Assembly: GCF_038396675.1 (NCBI RefSeq)
Contig: NC_088921.1
Span: forward strand, 47,725,001 to 47,789,000
Direction: 5' to 3'
Origin: Hydra vulgaris
Lineage: Eukaryota; Cnidaria; Hydrozoa; Anthoathecata; Hydridae
Length of the DNA stretch: 64,000 nt
The position numbers and the translations under genes were made by a program. Positions 12,550 through 25,030 of this stretch are shown in pieces (position 1 is the first letter of the stretch; the number at the start of each line of letters is the position of its first letter). Below the pieces are notes generated by a model. The model did not search any database, was not told where the DNA came from, and saw nothing but the letters and a program-made list of their open reading frames with translations.

Positions 12550-12650
12550 AAATCTCCCCAACAAGGACTTGAACTTGCAACCCTGCCGGTCGCATCTCAA
12601 AAGAAGAAAATTTTAACACCCATAGCACTACATCAATATATTGATGTCGC
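12550..12650 (-). mobile_element. Possible decayed tRNA-derived SINE head
   Basis: The minus strand reads GATGTAGTGCTATGGG ... GGTTGCAAGTTCAAGTCC, resembling an A box and a good B box (GTTCAAGTCC) at tRNA-like spacing with an insertion between. No body or A tail is clear. It could also be a decayed tRNA gene. Confidence 0.3.
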
Positions 12651-13345
12651 AAAAAAATGAAGTATATAAACTTTTTTCTTGTACAAATAATATTTCTATT
12701 ATGTAAACCTTATTTGTACGGGCATACAAATAATGACTTCCTAAAAAACTGAATTTGCATGATTACTTTATTGTCATTGAGACAGAAACTTTTATCTTTA
12801 TTTATTATTAAAAACGGTTAATTGCCAAAAAGTAAAAGATAACATTACTCTGAATAAATTATTCGTTTATAAAATATTCATTATAAATATTTTAAAATTG
12901 TTTTATCTTTTAAAAAAACAAAATTTTTAAGCATTCCAAAGAGATTTTTAAGATAAACAATAAAAATATTTTTTGTCATTACTTCAAAATAAATTACCAA
13001 AGGCTTGATACTTTTTAGAAGAATATAGTATAGTAAATAAAGTTATCATTTTTAGTCAGAAGCAGAATGAACAAAAACATTGTATAAAAAAAAAATGCAG
13101 ATTTGAAGAACACTCCCGAAGAATGTAAATGAAATTAATGATAATATCTTTTATTACTAAATACATTTTTTTGTAAGCAAACTTTTATTTTAACCGCATA
13201 CAATCGAAACATTTTTTTGGGTTTAATTTTGAAAATTAATTTTAAGAAATTAATTTGAAAAAAAATTGAAATTCATTAAAAATGTTGAAAATGTCTATAT
13301 GTAATAATATCAAAATTTAGATTTAGGAGTAGTATCAAAAAACTA

Positions 13346-13475
13346 GCAAAGAGGTAGAACATGCGAGGAGTGTTGCTACATCGACTGACAAATAGGTAGA
13401 ACATGCAAGGAGTGTTGCTACATCGACTGACAAATAGGTAAAAAAATGCAAGGAGTGCTTCTACATCGACTGAGA
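13346..13475. repeat. 42-bp tandem repeat, three units
   Basis: AGGTA recurs at 13352, 13394 and 13436. Each unit contains ATGCAAGGAGTG and CTACATCGACTGA. Confidence 0.9.
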
Positions 13476-13636
13476 GTTTGGTTTGGGCAAGCAGTCTATC
13501 AATTAAAAAAAAATGAAATCATGATCATTTTTTAAATTTTCAACATAATTCAACTTTTAATTGTTTCGATATTAATCACTTTCTTCAAATTTCAATCTTA
13601 TACTGCTTTTAGGATTTGTGATACTATTTCTTTTAA

Positions 13637-13684
13637 ATCAAATATTGAAATAAATATGTAAAATATTTTATTTCAATATTTGAA
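13637..13684. repeat. Inverted repeat (hairpin)
   Basis: TCAAATATTGAAATAAA pairs with TTTATTTCAATATTTGA across a short loop. It is a possible cruciform or small MITE core. Confidence 0.7.
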
Positions 13685-13743
13685 ATAAATCACAAAGTCT
13701 TAGACTAAGAATTTCACAGAATATTAATTTTATTCTGATAAAA

Positions 13744-13851
13744 ATAGTTCCTGTGTATGTGATCCAAAAAATAGTTCCTATGTATGTGATCCAAAAAATA
13801 GTTCCTGTGTATGTGATCCAAAAAACAGTTCCTGTGTATGTGATCCAAAAA
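13744..13851. repeat. 27-bp tandem repeat, four units
   Basis: ATAGTTC/ACAGTTC starts at 13744, 13771, 13798 and 13825, each followed by CTGTGTATGTGATCC. Because 27 is a multiple of three, the minus-strand frame 13978-13778 stays open through it, repeating a nine-residue unit. That looks like a coincidence of period, not a protein. Confidence 0.92.
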
Positions 13852-14079
13852 ATTTTAATTTTTTTCTATGAATAAAATAAAAAGGACACAAAGTAATTCT
13901 TGTCCAGGAGGCAAAAGCTGAAGAACAATGCTTTAAGAGCCATTTTTTTATTTTCTGAAATGCCAACCCCAAAATCACCTAAAAACCCCTTAAAAGCAAC
14001 CCTTGAAAATTTTATAATAGATAAGTTATGTAATTAAATGATATGTTATTTAATATTTTTTAATATTATATGCAACAAA

Positions 14080-14900
14080 GATCCAACTTGCTCTAAGTGT
14101 ACTGTTTCTCCAATCTGTAATTGTCCAGTAAATTTAGATTCCTCAAATAAATCTAAAGACTGTTACCTACATCCATTTCTTTATTTAAAAGTTGGTATTA
14201 ACCTGTTTTTGAATGAAGAAATGGATGTAGATGTTATTGAGAAGATAAACAAATCTTCCAACCAGTTAATGTCAAAATTGATGATAAAATAAGAGTCCAT
14301 CATTATTACAAATCACCTTCTTATTCTTGCTTGAGATATGGAAGAAGTAACAGAGAAGTTACTGTTTTTTCTTCTGCAGTTCTACAAGATCTTGGAACTA
14401 TTAATGAAAAAGACAACAAACTGACTATTGAATACCACAAGATTTACGGGGAAAAGAAAAGGTCATAAAAAACTTCAGATAAATGATTTGCATCAGTCAG
14501 TATAAAAAAAACATTTAAATATTAATTTTTCTTAGTTATAATTTAAATACTATTCAAAAACAAAAAGATGGACTTCTATACTGTCACTAATGAATCTGGA
14601 GGAAAATATGTATTCTATTTCTCTCCTCCTGAGCCTAGCCTTTAAGACAAACCTGCACTAATGATAACCAAACTAAAATGAAGCAGTTTGGTGTAAACAA
14701 TTTTATATAGATTTACAAAATAGTTGAGTCTGCTGCAATATACATTGGAGCAGACTCAACAGCTACTAACACCAGAAAGTTAAGTAGGGCTATAAACAGA
14801 ATAGAGCATCTTCAAAACAAAAAGTTAACATGGATTATATGTATGCTAGATAAAAAGAAATTTCAACTTATTCAGACTGAGAATAAACCTTGACTAAATC
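14080..14900 (+). pseudogene. Remnant of an unclassified DNA-transposon-type protein
   Basis: Shifted frames give a Cys-rich start (CSKCTVSPICNC, about 14093-14128), then RVHHYYKSPSYSCLRYGRS (about 14291-14345), FYFSPPEPSL (about 14612-14640) and a block with IGADSTATNT ... AINRIEHLQNKKLTWIICML (about 14743-14848). The D-S-T-x-x-N followed by an IEHxLNxKL-x-W block is a pattern I associate with a widespread invertebrate transposon-linked protein in which the Asp is probably catalytic. I cannot name the superfamily. Several frameshifts and stops make it dead. Confidence 0.5.
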
Positions 14901-15264
14901 TACAACTAAAAACCTGCAACTAAAACTCTCTCCCCGGGCCACAACCCCTCCTCTTTAAAAATATTCTTGAAAAGAATATTTTTGAATTTTTTAAAGTTAT
15001 ATTTTTGAAATAGATAAGTGTTTAATGACACATTTAGAATATTAACAACAATATGTTGTGCTTGAAATTTATAGCTATTAATTGTTAATATCTCGCTTTT
15101 AACCCATATTGGTAATTTATTTTAAAGTTATGAAAAAAACATTTTTATCTTGAAATTTCTTTGAGCATCAGAAAATAATATTTCACTACACCCTTGTAGT
15201 GCACTATTAAAATTGCACTGCAAACTTAGGCTGCAAATACCAGGCATATAACTAATTCCTTAGT

Positions 15265-15344
15265 CACAGGTAATCAAAACACATCACAGGTAATCAAAAC
15301 ACATCACAGGTAATCAAAACACACCACAGATAATCAAAACATGT
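15265..15344. repeat. 20-bp tandem repeat, four units
   Basis: CACAGGTAATCAAAACACAT recurs at 15265, 15285, 15305 and, with two changes, 15325. Confidence 0.95.
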
Positions 15345-16089
15345 TTTAATTGACCATTATTATTTTTGCTAAAGTAGCCACAGGATATTTTTTTTCAACA
15401 TTTTTATACATGGCTACAAAAATAATTTTATACAAGTTAAAAAAAACATGTATAAAGCTAAAAAAAATCTTAAAAAATGAGGAGTCTTTCAACTTTAGAA
15501 GTTAAGTGGATCTGAAGTTATTGCATTTTTTGTGCTGGAAAAACTGATGATTTTTTGATAAAACGCCTCATACTTGAGAATTGAAAATTGGCTGTGCAAT
15601 ATTGCTGTGTATTTGGTGTAAAATCGGCACAGAAATAAAATAAGAAAACATCAAAAATCTAGTGCAAAAATCAAAACAAACAATACGCATAGGAAAAAAA
15701 GCATTATATGCTTATTTTCTATATCCAAATTATAAGTACCAATTCTTTAAGAAAACATAAATAAACATTTGTAATAAATATAGGAAAGTCTATAGTTGCC
15801 ATTTCCACCTAGACTCTTTCAAAAAACACTTTTTCTCTATAAAAATCAACCTTGAAGCTTTTAAACGCTGAGAACTAAAATACTATGTAAAAATGTTCAA
15901 AAGAGTCCACACTTGATTGGATAACTTGTGCCTTTTTTAATATATATATGAAAATTTTAATACAAGTTAGATGTGTTTTAGAAAAACATTCCCACTACAA
16001 GTTTTTTTAATGAATAGTAGTCTAATGTATAAAATAAAAAATCCTCGAGGCTTAGAAAAAAAGGTATAAGAGAGTAAAGTTAATGAAAA

Positions 16090-16260
16090 TTTTATGTCAA
16101 ACGACAAATGTTTTTTGCTTTGGAATAGCTAAAGGATCTGCTTTAGTTATTTGAGCTAAAGATTTAAAATCATTAGATATTAAAACACCAAGGTCTTGTT
16201 CACTTGTAGTTTTTGTATTATTAAACACAAGGCTCAAATTAAGTGATCGCAAATAGTGAT
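16090..16260 (-). pseudogene. LINE reverse-transcriptase C-terminal fragment
   Basis: The minus strand encodes SEQDLGVLISNDFKSLAQ (about 16200-16150), the well-known (E)KDLGV-x-I-x-(N/D)DLK stretch following the RT domain of CR1/jockey-type LINEs. A related piece, in the opposite orientation, is at about 23300-23340 (ATCGCGATTCGCGATCACTT region). Confidence 0.6.
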
Positions 16261-16479
16261 ATTTAGAGATACTTCTGGTCCTAATATTCTCAGTTTATTA
16301 AAAACCGTGAACACTGTTTTAATGAAACGATCAAAATTAATAATAAAAAACAACAATAAATTTACTACTGCAAAAATAATAACAGCCAAAACTTACATAT
16401 TTTAACTTTTTAATTGTTTAAGGTAATTTAAGCATCATAAATAAAATAAAAAAGTTAAAGGAAAAAAAAAATGGTCCTA

Positions 16480-16690
16480 AAAATTTGCGCGGTAATTTAA
16501 AAATCAACCAATAAAAATTTTTACTAAAGCTATTTGCGTATTTTATAAAATTCTAAAATTGATTTTTGTTTAGGAACTTTGGGGAATTATTTATTTAAAA
16601 ATTCTAATGTTTTAAATTAGAAATTAATTAATTGATAATTAAAATAATAATAAAAAGATATTTTTAAATAACTTATTAGCAAAGAATTCA
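16480..16690. repeat. Dispersed repeat, first part of a split copy
   Basis: It matches 11275-11480 along its length (GTAATTTAAA-ATCAA, AAAGCTATTTG, AAATTGATTTTTGTTTAGG). The second part of the same repeat resumes at 18140-18430, suggesting that the sequence between was inserted. Confidence 0.65.
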
Positions 16691-17029
16691 AAATCGAGAA
16701 AAAACAGAGCTGGGAGAAATCAAGAATAAACTGTCAGAAAGTCGAGAAAAAATTGGAGTTTTAATAATGTTTTGTTAAAAATAAAAAATTAAACTATTAA
16801 GTTGATTAAACATTGTTCTTGTATTTATTTTTTTAATATTATATATTTCAATTCATACTTCATTATAAAAAAAAATTATATTTTTTTATTTCTTAGTACT
16901 TATATATTTTTTAAATCACAATTCTTTCACGAACAGATTTTATCTAATAAATTCTGTGAAAAGCTAGTTCAAATTTCAGATTTCACACCAGTTGCTTTAT
17001 ATTCTATTAACTGATCAGTGGAGGTCTTG

Positions 17030-17530
17030 ATTATTTTGGTTTTTTAGCTGCTAATTGAATTTGATTTAGAGCTTCTTGAACTTCGGTAAAAAAGGAGTTC
17101 GATTGTGATATTCTCCTTGTTTGCCTTTAGTGCGATCATCTAATTTTAGTCTAAGACTATTTTCTTTTGTTGCAAATATTTGATCAAATAATTTTGCAGC
17201 AGAAACTTTAACATCCTTTTTCTAAGCGAGAAAAAATGTGTGGTTTTTATTTGTAAAAAAATCGAATACCAATATGTTTTTACGATTTTTGTAACTGGTG
17301 ATTTGTCATTCATTTGTAAATTCATAAATTTCTTATGCTTCTTCTAGAACTTCATATCGAAACAATGAATATTTCAAGAACTTGATTAATATTGGAAGTT
17401 TCTTTAGACTTTTTTTCGATAATTCTCTTCATATTCAATCTTTTTCTTCAAATAATTAATAAGCAATTCTCCTTCAGTCTCTCAAATTATAATGTCTTCT
17501 TCCTCTATTGCTACACCATTCGTCATCTAT
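17030..17530 (-). other. Degenerate coding trace, minus strand, unrecognised
   Basis: Minus-strand frames give locally protein-like stretches without long low-complexity runs: ETEGELLINYLKKK (about 17485-17445), YKNRKNILVFDFF (about 17295-17258) and DVKVSAAKLFDQIFATKENS (about 17218-17160). A further piece lies at about 18110-18020. Stops and shifts interrupt them. They could be a broken host gene copy or transposon debris; no family is recognised. Confidence 0.3.
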
Positions 17531-17582
17531 TAATGCTCAAATATTTGCTTTTAATTTATTTATATTAAAAAACTTAACTTTA

Positions 17583-17790
17583 AATTAACTTAAGTTTAAT
17601 TACATCAACTAGATTTAATTACCCTTTAGATAAATTAACTTAAGTTTAATTACATCAACTAAATTTAATTACCCTTAAGATAAATTAACTTAAGTTTAAT
17701 TACATCAACTAAATTTAATTACCCTTTAGATAAATTAACTTAAGTTTAATTACATCAACTAAATTTAATTACCCTTTAGATAAATTAACT
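17583..17790. repeat. 50-bp tandem repeat, four units
   Basis: TAAGTTTAAT recurs at 17591, 17641, 17691 and 17741 with almost identical units (TACATCAACT, ATTTAATTACCCTTTAGATA). Confidence 0.95.
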
Positions 17791-18139
17791 TGATACTTTT
17801 ATTTTTTATATTTGTTTTTAAAACTAAATTATAATATAAAATTCTCTTTGCCAACTGTGACATCACATTAGGTTGTCATTGAATTTTTTTTTTTTTTAAA
17901 GATAACACTTTCATTCAAATAACAACTTAGAATTATTGTAAAAGCAACATAGAAAAAATTTAATTAATTTACCAGTAAAATAACGATTTTTTCTAAAAAC
18001 TTTGTTGGAGTTCCATCGATGTTTCTCAATTTCTCTTGAGACCGAAACTTCGAAAAACCAAGAAAATCTGACAAGACAGCATTCTGAATGGATCCATCGC
18101 TTATTAGAGTTTTCTGTTGTTGTTGTAAGATAACTATAA

Positions 18140-18430
18140 GTAGTATAATTTAGTTTTTGTTTTTAAACTCCACTGTATTGAATTTTAAATACATATCAGT
18201 GTTACAAGATTTTAATTGACGGTTATATTTGATTTACAAGAAAATATTGAATTAGATATAAAAGTATTTTATATCTTATTCTGCAATTTCACTTAGATTA
18301 ATTATTTGATCACCACTAAATTACTTCAGGCTGTTGTGACTCGCGGTTGTTTTTTACATTACATCGTACCATAGTCGTAGATCATAGTTTTACTTTTCCA
18401 GGCTTTTTTGATAGGGCTCAAACTATTTTG
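18140..18430. repeat. Dispersed repeat, second part of a split copy
   Basis: It matches 11580-11830 (GTTACAAG, ATATAAAAGTATTTTATATC, CTGTTGTGACT, TTTTCCAGGCTTTTTTGAT). It probably joins 16480-16690 to make one copy interrupted by about 1.45 kb. Confidence 0.6.
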
Positions 18431-18822
18431 TGGGATTTGAAAATCTATCATAAGATATAACAAGTCTTTTCAATAGGCAAAAAAAATGTAATTTACTTTT
18501 TCAAACAAAATGTATTCATACGTAAGATTAGACATGCATTACAAACTTGTCAATTAAAGGATCAAGATCAAGAGTTGTGACAATATTGCAATGGCAATTC
18601 AAAAAAGCGTAAAACGCAAATAGGTCTTAAACCTACAAAGACAAGAAAAAGAGCCCTCACACATACATGAGGTGACAGGCATACATAGTTAAATCTTCAA
18701 CAACTTCACAAACTAAGGAGTCAGTGTAATTCATTGAGAAAAGACACCCTCGTGGTCTACCAGCACTCTCAAAACTAACTTTTTTTTAGTTGAATATTAT
18801 TGAATTTAGGATATATTGCTAT

Positions 18823-19120
18823 CAGAGTTGTTAGTCCTTGGCCTTGCCTTGAAGCCAAAAATTGAGGCCTTGGCCTTGGTCTTAACCTTGAAAATTTTGG
18901 CCTTGGCTTTGATTGTTTTGGCCTTGACCTTAAAAAAACATTTTCTTATTGACTTCCTTGAATTCTGCGCATAACCTTGGTCTATTTTTACAAAATGTGG
19001 TTTAATTGTCACAGCACTTACTACTTACATTTTTGTTAATAATTGGCCTTAATGTACAATAAAAATTAAAGTCTTTGGTCTTGAAAATGTTTGCGTAGGC
19101 CTTGGCCTTTTAAAGTCTCA
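18823..19120 (+). mobile_element. Left end region of a hAT element with CCTTGG-rich subterminal repeats
   Basis: It begins CAGAGTTGTTAG, a hAT-like terminus, and then has many copies of CCTTGG/GGCCTTG up to 19110. Such arrays of short repeats inside the ends are typical binding regions of BED-type hATs. The transposase remnant follows immediately. No matching right end or target duplication was found. Confidence 0.55.
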
Positions 19121-19149
19121 AAATATGATTTGAAAAATTGTGAATGAAT

Positions 19150-21530
19150 ACGCAGCTAAAGTGTCTTAGCTGAACTTAAAACGCAAACTAATCAAGGTGA
19201 AGGGTTTAGCATCACATTAGATGAGTGGACTTCTGTAAAAAACTGTTGTTATACGAAAGGTAAATGTACATGCATTTGATAAATTCTTGGTCTTGCTAGA
19301 GGTCATGAATCAATGCCGGCGGATAAATGTATTTCTCTTTTAGAGAAAAAACTTAAAACATTGGGTATTTTGTTAGACAATGTGGTTTCTATTACGACAG
19401 ATGTAACATAGTAATGAAGAAAGTGGGAAAGTTATTTAGTGCAAATCATCAATTATGTTTAGTGCACGGCATTCAATTGGCAAATATCAAGGTTCTTTAT
19501 GATAAAGATAATTGTTGCTCATCAGCAAATTTAGGAGAACAGGAAATCAACTTATTTAGAACAAGAATATTTTTCGAACAACAAGGAAGAAGATGTTGGT
19601 AGTTTAGAGCTATGAAACGAATATTGACCTGATTATTATGCATGCAAGTATTGGTCTGCTGATAGAAAAGATTCGCAAAACTGTTGAAACATTTCACCTA
19701 TCACCAATGAAAAAATGAAATACATTAAAAATATTACAGAAAAATATTAAAGGGGAGTTGAGTAAGAAACTTTCACTGATTTTGGACACTCAAACCCATT
19801 GGAGTAACCTACTAACAATGTTGGAGGGTTTTATAAAGTTAAAAATCCTATACGAAAAAATCTAATTGATATAGAGTCTACAATCACATTTGACAAAAAT
19901 GATATTGGCTTATTATCAAACATAATACCAGCCTTTAAAAGTTGCTGTAGAAGCATTGTTTGCAAAGATGTTTCTCTTTACAATATTACGAAAAAAGGAA
20001 AGGTCATGTATTATGCCAGATGTTTTACACTTTCATCATGATCCAAACAATTTGAATAGCAGTAATGTTGATGATTACATAATATTTAACAAAATAATTA
20101 AAACTGCCATAACCAAATCAATAATTGAGTTAACTGAAGGTATTTCTAACAATTGAAATGAAAATGTTGTTGTAATAATGATCATGTTAACAATGTAGGT
20201 GAAGTTATAGTAGGTGATGTACCTTAAGCTTCATCGCCACTCCCTAAAATTATATACTGAGATCAATATATTGTTAAAGGGATTCCTAAGTGCTGAGACA
20301 AGTTATGTTTATTTTGTAAATTAACATTAAAAAATAAGTTTTGAGTTTATTAAAATTATCAAAACAATTTATTTACTGAGATATTAACAAAAAACATTTG
20401 TTGTTTTGGCTTTGTTCTTCCGGTTGAGAGATTAATATTAACTTCATAAATCTGCGTAGTTTTTTCCATTTTAAAAACATCTAGTTCGAATAATAAATGT
20501 ACTTACTGCAGAGTTTTTTATACGATTTACAATATTATATTGTATTACAATATTGGGTTATCCCCTTTTTATGAAAAAATGTTTGTGCTACCTAAAAATT
20601 TTTTAGTTCAACTGGATAAAAATTGTAATTAAACGAATATTACTGCTTTTCTATTTTGTTTCATTTTTAATTTCTTAAAAATATTGTTTTTATTTACCGT
20701 GATATCAAATGTGTTTTCACTATTTCTTATTAAATCCAAAAAAATAAAAAATAGTATTTTTGGTTTTAAGATTTTATTAGCTGAACTTGTTTTTAGTATA
20801 ACTTTTAAATCATCATAATTTTAAATTTACATATATTATATTTATAGCACTAATACTAGTTTTGTTTTTGTAGGGCTTTTAAAGCAATTACTTACTGATT
20901 GTGTTATTTTCATTTGATTATAAAAGTTAGGTTTGTTTTATAAAATATATAAAGGCACTCTTCTACATAAAAATTAAAAAAAAAAAAGTGAAAACCCAAC
21001 AAATTTTTTATAACTCAAGTTCAAGTTATTTGAACTTTTTTGTATTGATATCATTTATTAACTATAAAAGCGCATTAATCAGACCAGTATTTAAAAAAAA
21101 AAAAAGCACTAAAAATTCTAAAGTTTTTCGCTAATATCTCAATAAATAATTCTGAAAAGTTTTGAAAAGTTCAATTAACATGACACTTAGTTTTTTAAGG
21201 ATTTTTTATGATATGAAACAAAGCTTCGTGTAGAAATTAAAAAAAAACTTTTATTCTAGAAAAGACACTAAGAAGAAAAACAGGAAAGATATTGCAAATA
21301 TTTTGAGGAAAGGTATAACTTATTTGCAAAAAGAAAGTACTTGTAACAAATATTTAAAAAATCTAGACGATCATTTCTTGACTATTTGCCTGACAAGGGT
21401 TGAAGCAGAATCTCTACTGCAGAGCTCATTGCCACAAAATTAGGATCGCAATTAAGTAACAGAAGTATAAAAGATTTATGCTTCTTGCAAGTATATTTTC
21501 AAAAAGATGATACATGGAAAATAATGTGAT
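19150..21530 (+). pseudogene. BED-type hAT transposase, broken
   Basis: Islands in order: GFSITLDEWTS (about 19203-19233) holding the first catalytic Asp; LEKKLKTLGILLDNVVSITTD (about 19341-19402) with the second; VMKKVGKLF and QLCLVHGIQLAN (19412-19484), the helical insertion-domain entrance; and a C-terminal piece ATKLGSQLSNRSIKDLCFLQ (about 21432-21490), the dimerisation region. Between 20230 and 21250 no coding is seen. Many stops are present. It lies inside the large intron of the minus-strand PRDM9-like gene, in the opposite orientation. Confidence 0.75.
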
Positions 21531-21539
21531 TTATTTTCT

Positions 21540-23554
21540 TTTTAAAATGAACGAATTTCATTTTTATTACTTGCGTATTATTATTATATTTGTATTTATT
21601 TTCAATATATTTTTACTACAAGTGTATTATTAAGTAGTCTAAACTAAAAATATTAAAACATGTTTTCAGTTCAAAAACTTTTTTTTACACGTTTTTTGTG
21701 CTTCCATTATTAATAAACATAAAAATAATTAAACTTTTAGAAATTTATTCAGATCTAGGCTGTTACACTTTAATTTGCATTTGTAAAGGAATTTTTTTTT
21801 TTTGTAGCTAACATAAGTTATTTATTTAAATAACTTCTACATAAAAAAGTTTTTAGGACAATCGTTGAAAACGCTAAAACATTTCATTTAGATATAATAA
21901 AAACCAATTAAAAAAAAAAGTTTTGTGAGACCCTTAAAAAACATTCAAAAAACCAATAAAAAATGTTTTCACAGGAACTTTAAGAAACAATAAAGAAGAT
22001 AAGTTTAGTAATTCAGTAAACTAATTAACATAATGATTGATAGTTAATCTAAATTTTTCTTAAACGAAATGCAGGAATTACCAAATAAAAAAAAATTTAT
22101 TTTAGATAAAGCCATACAATTATCTATCATTTCTTTTGGATGTGATTAAGTTGCTGGATACTGGTTTATCCTGATAATACTAAAGCAATTATACTAACGA
22201 ATGCCCTATGAAGTTCAGGTTGCTTGTGAGAGGAAAAATTTGTAACGATTTCTTCCAATTAGAACATCTGTTCGAAATAAATGCTTCATACAAGTCTTTT
22301 TCTCTTGAATGACAAGGTAAAGGTGTTTGAATAATTTTGATGCAGGTTGAACAAAACACTTTGTCTTTCTCGCAGTCATTTAAAATCTATTCATGTTTTT
22401 CTTTCCAGCTTTGTTAAAATTTTCTCTTTTTTTGATGAACATGATGGCTGTTATGAACAAGAAGGTCAAGCCTGCTATGAAAAGATGGAGACTTGAAAAG
22501 TATTCACTACTTTTCTTTATTTTACAACATATAGCTTATTACTTTGAAGTCAATGCACTGTTGAACAATTCAAAAAATTTATTCAAAAAACTGTTTTTTA
22601 ATTGGAACAGAAAAGATTTAAATATAGTTAAATAATCTGCAGATGTGCCAAAGTTATCCCTTCTGAAATCGAGAAAAAATCTAACAACACCAACATTTAT
22701 ATCACAAAATTATCAGCTCTCTATAGTTTTTGTAGTTGTATTTGTTTGTTTGCTTTTTGTTACTTTTTTAATGGTCTTAAACTTGAATGAGACTTATCAG
22801 AAGCGTGGAATTTCTGAAATTTCACAAAATAATTTTAAACGAGCTTGAACTTTTGAGCTTTTGTGGAAATATTTTTATTGTTCTTAAATTATTCCTTTTG
22901 TTCACGTTTAAGTATATAAGGATCCTTATTTTTTATTAAGTTTTGAACCCTTGATAAATTTTACTGGGTGGGGCTGAGCCCCAGCAATAAATTCCAGGAT
23001 AGGGCCTGAAACCCTATACCCCAGCATGTTCTATGTCTATGCATTGTACTACATACTTTATTTTTCTAGTTTTGTCTGATGATTTATCAAATAAATTAAA
23101 ATATTAAAGTTTATAAATCATGATTTTTAATAATATTAAAAATAGCATTGATATAAATAACATTAATAATATGGTTTTATAATAAGATTTTATATCAATT
23201 TCAAGATCAACATAAATTTTTTTTATTGAATTAAACCTATTGAGTTTATTTGAAAACAGAGTTTACGTTTTTTAAAAATTTAAAGACCAGAAGCATTTCC
23301 AAATATCGCGATTCGCGATCACTTAATTCGAGCCTTGAAACAGGAGAGTAAAGACGGATATATAGATATATACAGACAGCTTTCTCATAAATTTACATAA
23401 TCTAAATATAAGACCATTAGCTATGCTTTAACTAATGACATCAATTCATTCCAAGAAAGGTTCTCAAGAAAGGTCAAAAACTACACATTGTGTTCACTTA
23501 AGTAAAAAGGAACTTGTCTTCCAATTGATTTTTAGGGAATAGTTCTTTGGATCC
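21540..23554. other. No gene recognised; one dispersed-repeat fragment
   Basis: Open frames at 22393-22635 and 22645-22848 show no known motif. Segment 23035-23130 matches the end of the dispersed repeat at 11275-11840. A short GC-rich patch (GGGCTGAGCCCCAGC and onward, 22970-23030) may be a decayed hAT terminus. Confidence 0.45.
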
Positions 23555-25030
23555 AAGCCTTCCCGGGAAGCGTGTGCAGCCACACCCCTTGTTTGTTTAC
23601 GATTAAAGTAATTTTTTTAGACAAACTGACTACGGCAGTTCGCATCTTTTAAATTATATAGTGTTTCAAAAATTCGCGGCAAAAAGCTAAGCATATCTAC
23701 TAAGAAAAAAAAAATCTTAAAAAAGGAAACAAAATTGTTAGGAAATATCAAGTTAAATTAAATAAACTAGAAAATTTAATAATTGAAAAAAGTAAATAAT
23801 TTTTTTTTTTTTAATAAAATTTTTATAAAACTTTTTTATTCTATTTTTTAGAGTTGTTGAAAAAAACTTTATCTTTTATAACAATTTAACCAAAATTGAA
23901 AGTTTTGATACGCAATTTATTCATGTATACGCAATTTATTATGCACGCTAGAAATATAAGAAATTTTGTTAATTTTTTTCTTATGTTTATTTGTTTATTA
24001 CATTTATTTGTTTTTACTTTTCGCTTTTAAAAACGTTTTTGCTATATTTGATGTTTTTTTCTTAATACTTATATGATAGGAAAATAAGAAAATAAACTGT
24101 TATTTATTTGTAAAAAATATCATTTGATTAATAAATTTTAGTAATGACAGAATAAGTTAAATAAAAGAATAACATAGTAAAGTAAATATATGCGGTAAAT
24201 ACATTTATTAAAGAATAATAAAGTTTCTTTAATAAATGTATTTACTGCATTCGATGCATTGTCTGGAATTGTTTTTTTTTATATTGCCCAATTTCCAATG
24301 TTAAAACAAATCACTAGAGATAATGAACATAATAATTGCTCTGTTTAAAAAAATGTATTTAAAACTTAAAAAAAAGTTTTAAATGGGCTCCAAAAATTTG
24401 TTAAAAAGTTCAGTATTAACAATGTGCTCACAAGATTTTGGAGCATCCTTTTATTTTTTTACATAAAAAATTTGTTAAAATTTTTTTATTTATTTACAAA
24501 TAAATAGCTATTAGTTTTCTCGCTTTCCCGTGCATTGATAAACGCAGTAAAGTTTAGAAAGGCATTTGAAAAATAAATTTAAAAATTATCCATGTTTCTT
24601 GCGCAAATTATAAAGTATTTCCTTAATATACTGACTGAAAAAAGTCGCAAAAATATTGTATAAAAAATTTTTTTTTTGTTATATACTTACCTACTTTTTT
24701 CCTTGACTTGTATCAATTTTGGTAGTGGAAAATAACAAACGCACTAAAAATAAGAAAATAAAAAAAGCAAAATATTTAGGTATATTATCTTTTTTGACAA
24801 TAATTTTCTTTTTTTAATATTCAATTATTTTAGCTTATTTAGATTTTCTATTTCGTATAGTCTTCGGTTCTTTTCTTCGAGTATTGCTGCTTTACTCTCT
24901 AGTTTCTTATAACTTTATTTTGCCAAAATTCTTAAAACGTTTACTATGTAAAAACGTGGTCAAGTTGTCTAAAAAATTACTGTAAGCATAGATAAAGAAG
25001 GCATATGACCTCACGCGTTTTCCGGTAAAG
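23555..25030. mobile_element. Long inverted-repeat (foldback) element, ~1.5 kb
   Basis: The left arm (CCGGGAAGCGTGTG at about 23562, AAAGTAATTTTTTTAGACAA at about 23604) recurs inverted on the right as CCGGAAAACGCGTG (about 25024-25011) and AGTAATTTTTTAGACAACTTG (about 24983-24963). Inner segments also pair: 24080-24115 with about 24480-24530. A strong central hairpin lies at 24189-24249 (TAAATACATTTATTAAAGAA against its complement). The TTGACYACG motif relates it to the MITEs at 7030 and 28970. No coding is seen. Confidence 0.6.

Noticed and set aside
14038-14292. Cys-rich small protein, possible secreted peptide
   Set aside because: No signal peptide, and it leads in shifted frames into a transposon-type protein remnant.
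17583-17790. CRISPR-like array
   Set aside because: Units are contiguous 50-bp tandem repeats with no variable spacers; no cas-like genes, and the genome is eukaryotic.
18806-19012. Minus-strand Lys/Ala-rich repeated peptide
   Set aside because: Produced by the CCTTGG subterminal repeats of a hAT end.
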